Origin: an uncultured Catenibacterium sp.
GTDB taxonomy: Bacteria > Bacillota_I > Bacilli_A > Erysipelotrichales > Coprobacillaceae
Reading direction: 5' to 3'
Assembly: GCA_900540685.1 (NCBI GenBank)
Contig: UQGS01000041.1
Coordinates: 1 to 20,140, forward strand
Length of the DNA stretch: 20,140 nucleotides
Positions 15,136-20,140 of the stretch are shown here, in pieces. A program made the translations under genes and the position numbers. Positions within the stretch are counted from its first letter, which is position 1. Each line of letters starts with the position of its first letter. The notes below the pieces were generated by a model. It saw only the letters and a program-made list of their open reading frames with translations. It was not told the DNA's origin and did no database searches.

Positions 15136-15145
15136 GCCTGCTTTT
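15121..15145. terminator. Bidirectional terminator holding both stop codons
   Basis: AAAGCAGGC (15121-15129) and GCCTGCTTT (15136-15144) flank the loop TTATAG. The loop contains the CYTH stop (15130-15132, minus) and the spx stop (15133-15135, plus). Confidence 0.93.
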
Positions 15146-15696
15146 AATGTACTGAGAACTCTTGCAATCTTACTTGCACAGTTTCCTTTATATTGTAGGT
15201 GGTATGTTTGACATAACTCTTCAAACTGTTTAAGACCTGCTTCTTCATCATTGACTTCAAATTCTAATTCATAATCAGTGATCCCGTTATAATGATTCTC
15301 ATCAAGTGATAACATGCCTGAATAAAAAGGAATATCTCTTCTGATCGTAGTGAGAGAATAAGCCTGTTTAATAAGACTTAGATTAAATCCCTTATTACTT
15401 AATAAACGTGTAATTTCATTATCGGGCATCTCTCCATTCTGGATCATGATGAGATCCTCTTTGTGAATCTCTAGGTTATGTTCTAAACGACCGTTCTTTT
15501 CAGGAATCTTTAAAGTCATTTCATAATAGCCTTCTTTTTCTCTTATACGAAGACTATAGCGTAAAGCACTTAATTCAATACTTGTAAGATAATAATTTGT
15601 CTGACTATAAGTATGCCCATTGAAATCATTCATTAATTGATTGAATACATCTTCATCAAGAAGCATCTTATATTCTATTTCAAGATTTTTTTCCAT
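15130..15696 (-). CDS. CYTH-domain protein (YjbK-like)
   Basis: 188-residue CYTH (triphosphate tunnel metalloenzyme) protein. The ExExK signature is LEIEYK with E6, E8 and K10. Alternating charged strands such as YSLRIREKEG and YEMTLKIPEKNG line the tunnel in this family. The length and placement fit B. subtilis YjbK, which lies upstream of the NAD kinase gene. Likely activity is on triphosphates or inorganic triphosphate with Mg or Mn, but the substrate is not known. GAGGAG lies five bases before the ATG. The gene is divergent from nadK and convergent with spx; the last four residues, KAGL, are identical to those of Spx. Confidence 0.9.
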   Translation of the reverse strand: MEKNLEIEYKMLLDEDVFNQLMNDFNGHTYSQTNYYLTSIELSALRYSLRIREKEGYYEMTLKIPEKNGRLEHNLEIHKEDLIMIQNGEMPDNEITRLLSNKGFNLSLIKQAYSLTTIRRDIPFYSGMLSLDENHYNGITDYELEFEVNDEEAGLKQFEELCQTYHLQYKGNCASKIARVLSTLKAGL

Positions 15697-15718
15697 AATG
15701 TCTCCTCATTTTTCTCAA

Positions 15719-15748
15719 ATTATATACTTGTGGTTGTTGTCAATACAA
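15719..15748 (-). promoter_or_regulatory. Possible promoter of the CYTH gene
   Basis: Minus-strand TATAAT (15719-15724) with TTGTAT (15743-15748) 18 bases upstream. A perfect TTGACA overlaps at 15738-15743 but is only 13 bases away, too close for a standard promoter. Confidence 0.5.
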
Positions 15749-15754
15749 GTCATA

Positions 15755-15783
15755 TTGCTTAAAAAGGTAATAGAAAGTATAAT
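15755..15783 (+). promoter_or_regulatory. Promoter of nadK operon
   Basis: TTGCTT (15755-15760), 17 bases, TATAAT (15778-15783), 18 bases before the nadK ATG. Confidence 0.65.
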
Positions 15784-15801
15784 AATAGCGGTGAGGAAAA
15801 T

Positions 15802-16569
15802 ATGAAAAGATATGCGATTGTGTCAAAAAAGGATGATGTATCCCGTCATCTTGCAGCTTTAATTAAAGATGAACTTAAAGAACTCATTTATGATGAAGAA
15901 CATCCAGATATAGTGATTTCTGTAGGTGGAGATGGAACTATGATTTATTCTATTCATCGTTATGAGCATGTTTTAAATGATGTCTCTTTTGTAGGAATCC
16001 ATACAGGAACATTAGGATTCTTTACAGACTATTTAAAGGATGAATATAAACAGCTTGTAAAGGATATTCTTACAAAAGAACCAGAAATATTTGATCGACA
16101 TCTTTTACGTATTTCTTATAATGGAGAAATCTTCCATGCCTTAAATGAAATGCGTATAGAGAATAGTTATCGTTCACAGGTTATTGATATGTATGTGAAT
16201 GATGAACATATGGAGACATTTAGAGGAAATGGTTTATGTGTGAGTACCCCTTCAGGCTCTACAGCGCTCAATAAGTCATTAGGAGGGGCAGTGATTAATC
16301 CTAGCTTAAGACTTATGCAGGTGACTGAAATAGCGGGTATACATCATAATGCGTATCGTTCTTTAGGTAGTCCTCTTATTTTAGGAGAAGAGGATGTAGT
16401 GCGCTTTGAAACGGATTTTAATGAAAATGCGGTTTTAGGTATTGATACAGATATATATGAACTAAAGGATCATGATGTCATAGAAGCACGTTTATCTAAA
16501 CGTGTGGCACATTTCTGTAATTATCGTCATGTATCTTTTGTGAAGAGATTGAGGAAATCATATCTATGA
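15802..16569 (+). CDS. nadK: NAD kinase
   Basis: 255 residues, the compact Gram-positive form (PpnK). It phosphorylates NAD to NADP and so supplies NADPH. The GGDGT nucleotide-binding motif is at 42-46, the NE pair at N115-E116 (ALNEMRI), and the conserved STPSGSTALNKSLGGA stretch is at about 148-163. GTGAGGA lies just before the ATG. It overlaps the next gene by four bases (ATGA), which implies coupled translation with the pseudouridine synthase, the same order as nadF-yjbO in B. subtilis. Confidence 0.97.
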   Translation: MKRYAIVSKKDDVSRHLAALIKDELKELIYDEEHPDIVISVGGDGTMIYSIHRYEHVLNDVSFVGIHTGTLGFFTDYLKDEYKQLVKDILTKEPEIFDRHLLRISYNGEIFHALNEMRIENSYRSQVIDMYVNDEHMETFRGNGLCVSTPSGSTALNKSLGGAVINPSLRLMQVTEIAGIHHNAYRSLGSPLILGEEDVVRFETDFNENAVLGIDTDIYELKDHDVIEARLSKRVAHFCNYRHVSFVKRLRKSYL

Positions 16570-17414
16570 TCTTACAGTTTGAAATAGATGCACAGCATGT
16601 TGATATGCGTTTAGATGAATTCTTCTATTTACATGGTATTTCTAAGAAGCTGGTAAAAGATTCTAGAAACCATGGAGAAATACTAGTGAATGGAGAAAAA
16701 CAGTACTTGTGTTATAAGACAGTACTAGGAGATAGTGTAGCTATTGTCTTTCCTAAAGAAACAAGCAATGTGATTCCTGTGGATATTCCTTTAAAGGTTG
16801 TATATGAAGATGATTATTTGATGATCATTGATAAACAGCCTGATCTTGCTTGTATTCCTGTTAAGAAGTACTTAACAGAGTCATTAGGGAATGCGATTAT
16901 GTATTACTATCAAGTAAATCATATTGAGAGTGCTATTCATCTAGTGAATCGTCTAGATAAAGAAACATCAGGACTCATGATGATTGCGAAAAGTCGTTAT
17001 GTTCATGATGCTTTCTCTCATGATATCAAACAGGTCAAACGTGTCTATCATGCACTTGTGAAAGGCAATCCAGGGCAGGGAACAGTCAATGCGCCTATTG
17101 ACCATGCAGAAGGTCATGGGACAAAAAGAGAAGTAAAAGAAGGCGGTAAAGAAGCAATCACCCATTACCGTACGATTAAAACGACTGGAGAGTATTCTCT
17201 AGTAGAATGTAAGCTAGAAACAGGACGTACGCATCAGATACGTGTTCATATGGCTTATTTAGGATGTCCACTTGTCGGAGATCCACTTTATGGTGAAGGA
17301 GAAGGTTTCTATCTAGATAGTGTAGAAATAGCCTTTAAACATCCTATCACACAACAATGTATGACTTTAAAGAAGGTGTTCAACGATGTACGAATTAAAA
17401 AAATTAAATCTTAA
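16566..17414 (+). CDS. RluA-family pseudouridine synthase
   Basis: 282 residues. The N-terminal 60 or so form an S4-like RNA-binding segment. The catalytic domain follows, with the HLVNRLDKETSG motif and nucleophile Asp D131. The later KRVYHALVKG and LETGRTHQIRVHMAYLGCPLVGDPLYG are characteristic of RluA/RluD. It converts specific uridines of rRNA or tRNA to pseudouridine; the site cannot be assigned. The position directly after nadK matches yjbO of B. subtilis. The next gene starts 29 bases before its end. Confidence 0.95.
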   Translation: MILQFEIDAQHVDMRLDEFFYLHGISKKLVKDSRNHGEILVNGEKQYLCYKTVLGDSVAIVFPKETSNVIPVDIPLKVVYEDDYLMIIDKQPDLACIPVKKYLTESLGNAIMYYYQVNHIESAIHLVNRLDKETSGLMMIAKSRYVHDAFSHDIKQVKRVYHALVKGNPGQGTVNAPIDHAEGHGTKREVKEGGKEAITHYRTIKTTGEYSLVECKLETGRTHQIRVHMAYLGCPLVGDPLYGEGEGFYLDSVEIAFKHPITQQCMTLKKVFNDVRIKKIKS

Positions 17415-17847
17415 ACAGTCAGAAAAGTATATGACTTATAAATGTAATGAATATGGAAAGCACTATAAGAAGTTCTCTAGAATTATTCCTGTAGTTGTGA
17501 TTGTCGCATTAGTGGCTGCTTTTCTTGTTCCTACTCAGGCTAAAGTGATCTATGCACTGGCATTAGCTATTGCAGCTGGATTATTCTTCATGGTTTATAG
17601 CTACTATAAACAGATGGTGAGCTTAAAAGAAGTACCTAGTGTACCTTGTGAATATGTGGTTACACCAGTGAAGTACAATGAAAGAGTACAGCTTAAGACA
17701 ACTAAAGGGGAAGATCTCTTATTCGCTTTTGTAGAAAAGAGTCGTTCTATTTATAAGAATGAAAAAGAAGCGCTTATTATCTATGTACCTGAATCAGGAC
17801 ATATTTATGGTGAACATGTCGCTTTACTTAAAGATATTAAGGGATAG
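17386..17847 (+). CDS. Two-TM membrane protein of unknown function
   Basis: 153 residues, family not recognised. A basic cytoplasmic N-terminus of about 30 residues is followed by two hydrophobic helices (about 32-49 and 53-73). A soluble C-terminal part of about 80 residues with alternating strands (from VPCEYVVTPVKYNERVQL on) may form a small beta domain on the cytoplasmic side. GAAGGTG lies seven bases before the ATG, inside the end of the pseudouridine synthase gene, so the two are probably co-translated. No catalytic motif is visible. Confidence 0.75.
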   Translation: MYELKKLNLKQSEKYMTYKCNEYGKHYKKFSRIIPVVVIVALVAAFLVPTQAKVIYALALAIAAGLFFMVYSYYKQMVSLKEVPSVPCEYVVTPVKYNERVQLKTTKGEDLLFAFVEKSRSIYKNEKEALIIYVPESGHIYGEHVALLKDIKG

Positions 17848-17849
17848 TT

Positions 17850-17981
17850 ATGGAACCATTAGATGATATGCATGAATTTGAGAACGATGCGAAAAGAAAA
17901 GCATACCTCATAAAAGAAGGAAAAAGAAAAGTATATTCAGAAGAAGAATTTATTGAACTTTTAGAAAAAGAAGGACTATAA
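17850..17981 (+). CDS. 43-residue charged protein
   Basis: A short ORF starting MEPLDDMHEF and ending ELLEKEGL. It is strongly charged and predicted helical, with no cysteine or membrane segment. The ATG lies two bases after the stop of the two-TM gene, with AAGGGA just upstream. The stop is directly followed by the operon terminator, leaving no other role for this stretch. Position, ribosome-binding site and codon use similar to its neighbours support it as a real gene. The function is unknown. Confidence 0.6.
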   Translation: MEPLDDMHEFENDAKRKAYLIKEGKRKVYSEEEFIELLEKEGL

Positions 17982-17988
17982 CAAAAAA

Positions 17989-18022
17989 ACGGCATGCCTC
18001 ATAAGAGGTATGTCGTTTTTTT
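17989..18022. terminator. Bidirectional terminator
   Basis: ACGGCATGCCTC (17989-18000), loop ATAA, GAGGTATGTCGT (18005-18016): 12 pairs with two G-U. Seven T follow on each strand. It ends the nadK operon and the convergent SEDS gene. Confidence 0.92.
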
Positions 18023-19223
18023 AGTATTGTTTATGTTTTACATCACGAAGCTTATTCTGATAATCAATATCAATAATAACACCTAGCGCGAACATATAAG
18101 ATAATAATGAAGATCCTCCATAAGACAACATTGGTAAAGTAATACCAGTAATAGGAAGTAATCCAAGAATCATTCCAATATTCCATGTCTGCTGGAAGAT
18201 GAGACATCCAAATGTACCCATGATAAATGTTTTATCACGAATATTATCACTTCTTAAGCCAATATTTAAGATACAGATATCAAATGCTGCAATTGCAAGT
18301 AAAGTAATAAGTGCACCTGCATAACCAAAGTCAGTCGCAATAACTGAGAAAATAAAGTCTGTCTGTCCTTCAGGGAAAACCTTGACTACAGCTCTAAAGC
18401 CATGTCCAAACCATCCTGCAGTTCCATAAGATAACTGAGCAAACCATGATTGTAATCCCTGGTTACCTGTTGTTCCCTCAGGATCCAGCCATCCATAGAC
18501 ACGGTCTAATTTATGTCCAGAGATGAGTGATGTAAAGATACCATTCTGGTAGACAAATAAATAAATGAGACCAAGTACACCAACAGCACCAACGATAATA
18601 ATAAATAAGAACCAGTTCTTATTCATACCACTTGATAATAATACAAAGAAGACAGCTGCCATAATAATCATCATAACCCCTGAGTCATTCTGTAAATAAA
18701 TAAGAATAGCAGGTGGTAGAGAAATCTTCATCACTTGAATGATATACTGTATTTCACTGTCTGTTGTCTTAACTAAGACATGATCATTATATTCCTGCGT
18801 GATTTTCGCAAGATACATAACCATGATGATCTTCATGAATTCAGAAGGCTGAAAACTGAAGCCTGGAATGTTATACCATGAAGTCGCACCATTGGTGAAT
18901 TTTGCGAGTGGTACAATATGGATATGTAATAGTCTTGTATAGACAAAATGGTCTACGGCAAGACCAATCAGCAATACAATAAAAATCATATACAATGTTT
19001 TAATATGAGTATATAGGGTATCCTGACCTATTTTATAGATGATATAACTGAGAACGCCACCTAATACATAATAAAGTCCCTGTTTCAACCAGAGCATGTA
19101 AGGATTCGCAATGTTAGTCATAATTGGTGCAGCACTTGCAACCGCAAAACAGCTGATGGCACCAAGCAATATAATTAAGGCAATGAGAGGATATTTCTTG
19201 AGTGTTTCTTCAAGTTTTTCCAT
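18021..19223 (-). CDS. rodA: SEDS peptidoglycan glycosyltransferase, RodA-like
   Basis: 400-residue polytopic SEDS protein (RodA/FtsW/SpoVE). The family polymerises lipid II into glycan strands together with a class B PBP. The W116 segment and FQPSEFMKI match the conserved SEDS loop. QTDFIF carries D289, which aligns with catalytic D262 of E. coli RodA. The end NIGMILGLLPITGITLPMLSYGGSS favours RodA over FtsW. Some positions diverge: HTDF is QTDF, QPDLGT is QNDSGV, and DPESDPLG is replaced by DPEGTTGN. Strong GGAGG lies before the ATG. It stands alone, divergent from the EIIB-like gene. It could be a secondary SEDS paralogue. Confidence 0.92.
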   Translation of the reverse strand: MEKLEETLKKYPLIALIILLGAISCFAVASAAPIMTNIANPYMLWLKQGLYYVLGGVLSYIIYKIGQDTLYTHIKTLYMIFIVLLIGLAVDHFVYTRLLHIHIVPLAKFTNGATSWYNIPGFSFQPSEFMKIIMVMYLAKITQEYNDHVLVKTTDSEIQYIIQVMKISLPPAILIYLQNDSGVMMIIMAAVFFVLLSSGMNKNWFLFIIIVGAVGVLGLIYLFVYQNGIFTSLISGHKLDRVYGWLDPEGTTGNQGLQSWFAQLSYGTAGWFGHGFRAVVKVFPEGQTDFIFSVIATDFGYAGALITLLAIAAFDICILNIGLRSDNIRDKTFIMGTFGCLIFQQTWNIGMILGLLPITGITLPMLSYGGSSLLSYMFALGVIIDIDYQNKLRDVKHKQY

Positions 19224-19243
19224 GCGTGCCCTCCTTTTTTCTT

Positions 19244-19271
19244 TTTACTTTTTTCATTCTTATAGTATACT
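19244..19271 (+). promoter_or_regulatory. Promoter of the EIIB-like gene
   Basis: TTTACT (19244-19249), 16 bases, TATACT (19266-19271). The -10 lies in a 14-bp palindrome shared with the divergent promoter. Confidence 0.55.
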
Positions 19272-19291
19272 ATATTTTAAAGATACTTCAA
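19264..19291 (-). promoter_or_regulatory. Promoter of the rodA-like gene
   Basis: Minus strand: TTGAAG (19286-19291), 16 bases, TATACT (19264-19269). It overlaps the plus-strand -10 almost completely. Confidence 0.6.
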
Positions 19292-19311
19292 TAAAAAGGA
19301 GTGTGTATAAA

Positions 19312-19647
19312 GTGTCTAAAAATATGATGATTGGTATTATTGCAGCAGTGGTTGTTGTGCTTATTATTGTTGTGATGATGACTCGTAAAAAGAAAACAAG
19401 TAAAGAAGAATGTCCGATTGATGCGGATCTATTAATTAAGGCGTTAGGTGGTAAAGACAACATTACTGCTTTAGAAGCATCACCTTCTAAATTAAAGGCC
19501 ACTTTAAAGCAGGATAAGGATCTTGATATTGAAACAATTAAAACACTTGGTGCAAGTGGTATTGTGGCAGGTCATTTAACACTAACTATGATCTTTGGTA
19601 AAGCATCAAGTGTGATCTGTGAAACAGTGTTAGAAAAAATTAAATAA
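19312..19647 (+). CDS. Membrane-anchored EIIB-like protein without active cysteine
   Basis: 111 residues from a GTG start with GGAG ten bases upstream; the next ATG, four codons on, is too far from that site. One transmembrane helix (about 7-23) and a KKK stop-transfer stretch precede a domain matching the PTS glucose-family EIIB fold: LLIKALGGKDNI, then LKTLGASGIV and a FGKASS end. In true EIIB the phosphorylated Cys is in DACITRLR. Here the aligned segment is EASPSKLK, with S57 at the Cys position and Lys for both Arg. It therefore cannot be a normal sugar phosphocarrier. Its only cysteine in that half is near the C-terminus. A glyoxalase gene follows after 12 bases. Confidence 0.85.
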   Translation: MSKNMMIGIIAAVVVVLIIVVMMTRKKKTSKEECPIDADLLIKALGGKDNITALEASPSKLKATLKQDKDLDIETIKTLGASGIVAGHLTLTMIFGKASSVICETVLEKIK

Positions 19648-19659
19648 GAGGTATTAACT

Positions 19660-20028
19660 ATGAAGTTTAAGATGGTACATGAAAACTATAACGTTAAAGA
19701 TCTAGATGCGTCTCTTAAATTCTATGAAGAAGCATTAGGCCTAACTGAAAGAAGTCGTAAGGTGAGCGATGATGGAAGTTTTATTATTGTATATGTTGGT
19801 AATGAAACAACACCATTCGAATTAGAACTTACATGGCTTAAGGATCATCCACAGGCTTATGATATTGGAGAAGAAGAATTCCACTTAGCCTTTAAAGTAG
19901 ATGATTATGAAGGGGCACATGCATTACATGAAAAGATGGGATGTATCTGTTTTGAGAATCCTTCCATGGGCATCTATTTCATCCAGGATCCAGATGGTTA
20001 CTGGCTTGAAATCATACCTGAAAAATAG
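19660..20028 (+). CDS. Glyoxalase/VOC-family protein, lactoylglutathione lyase type
   Basis: 122 residues, a single-chain VOC fold like short bacterial glyoxalase I. It has two beta-alpha-beta-beta-beta halves. Metal ligands of glyoxalase I are in place: H7 (MVHENY), Glu at 54 or 56 (FELEL), H75 (EEFHLAF) and E117 (YWLEI). The family isomerises the hemithioacetal of methylglyoxal and a thiol; the thiol in an organism of this type may not be glutathione. GAGG lies eight bases before the ATG, 12 bases after the EIIB-like gene, so the two are probably co-transcribed. It ends at a strong terminator. Confidence 0.93.
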   Translation: MKFKMVHENYNVKDLDASLKFYEEALGLTERSRKVSDDGSFIIVYVGNETTPFELELTWLKDHPQAYDIGEEEFHLAFKVDDYEGAHALHEKMGCICFENPSMGIYFIQDPDGYWLEIIPEK

Positions 20029-20032
20029 TCTG

Positions 20033-20061
20033 GGAAATGCATCATGCATTTCCTTTTTTTT
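20033..20061 (+). terminator. Terminator after the glyoxalase gene
   Basis: GGAAATGCA (20033-20041), loop TCA, TGCATTTCC (20045-20053), then eight T. Confidence 0.95.
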
Positions 20062-20104
20062 GTGAAAAAATAATTAAAAAATATTTTTATATATAAAAAA
20101 TGTC

Positions 20105-20124
20105 ACTAATGTAAGCGCATTAGT
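20105..20124. promoter_or_regulatory. Small palindrome with cre-like core
   Basis: ACTAATG, TAAGCG, CATTAGT: perfect 7-bp arms. The stretch from 20109, ATGTAAGCGCATTAGT, fits the first half of the CcpA cre consensus (TGTAARCG) but not the final CA. The bases before it (20062-20100) are almost pure A/T and could be a promoter region for a gene beyond the window. Confidence 0.35.
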
Positions 20125-20140
20125 CCTAAAATAACAAATA

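Noticed and set aside
18738..18790. Loss of the catalytic residue in the RodA-like protein
   Set aside because: The replaced DPESDP motif at first suggested loss of the catalytic Asp. Aligning with E. coli RodA shows that D262 belongs to HTDF, which is kept here as QTDF with D289.
1..20140. CRISPR array, prophage, tRNA or rRNA genes, toxin-antitoxin pair
   Set aside because: I looked for regular repeats, clover-leaf sequences and small paired genes and saw none that could be supported.

Overview
The window is AT-rich, uses strong AGGAGG-type ribosome-binding sites, and is packed with Firmicutes housekeeping genes. These include cdaA-cdaR-glmM, Spx with B. subtilis-like residue positions, PduL, a T-box-like trpS leader and a CYTH protein beside NAD kinase. 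I infer a low-GC Gram-positive, probably a gut anaerobe of the Erysipelotrichia type. The class is an inference from gene content and style, not something I could verify.

Layout. (1) 1-624, minus: pduL, a cytosolic-type phosphotransacylase. (2) 770-4032, plus: cdaA-cdaR-glmM, the c-di-AMP cyclase, its YbbR partner and phosphoglucosamine mutase, closed by a hairpin terminator. (3) 4109-6075: an OmpR-type response regulator (TTG start) and its histidine kinase, overlapping by one base. (4) 6120-9298: a probable operon of an Fe-S aldo/keto reductase, two tandem paralogous thioredoxin-like lipoproteins, deoD and a HAD phosphatase. (5) 9332-10771: a clear promoter, alr, and a small membrane zinc-ribbon protein. 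(6) 10785-11927, minus: a lone serine recombinase and a membrane-anchored thioredoxin-fold protein without CxxC. (7) 12045-13358, plus: ridA and uppP. (8) 13384-14600, minus: trpS with its leader. (9) 14683-15135, plus: spx, convergent with a CYTH gene (minus) and sharing one terminator with it. (10) 15802-17981, plus: nadK, an RluA-family pseudouridine synthase, a two-TM protein and a 43-residue ORF. (11) 18021-19223, minus: a RodA-like SEDS protein, divergent from a membrane-anchored EIIB-like protein and a glyoxalase (plus, to 20028). The last 110 bases hold a terminator and a small cre-like palindrome.

Themes. Several genes serve the cell envelope: GlmM (UDP-GlcNAc precursor), Alr (D-Ala), UppP (lipid carrier recycling), the RodA-like SEDS protein, and CdaA/CdaR, which link c-di-AMP to GlmM. 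A second theme is thiol/redox biology: three extracytoplasmic thioredoxin-fold proteins, Spx, an Fe-S aldo/keto reductase and NAD kinase. Genes are separated by short hairpins that often contain the stop codons, and several intergenic regions carry back-to-back promoters.

I do not see a defence island, CRISPR array, prophage, biosynthetic cluster or clearly new multi-gene system. The more unusual items are the noncanonical trpS leader, the EIIB-like protein without its phosphorylation cysteine, the embedded thioredoxin lipoprotein pair, the Spx/CYTH shared KAGL tail, Spx's extra cysteines, and CdaR's charged N-terminal extension.
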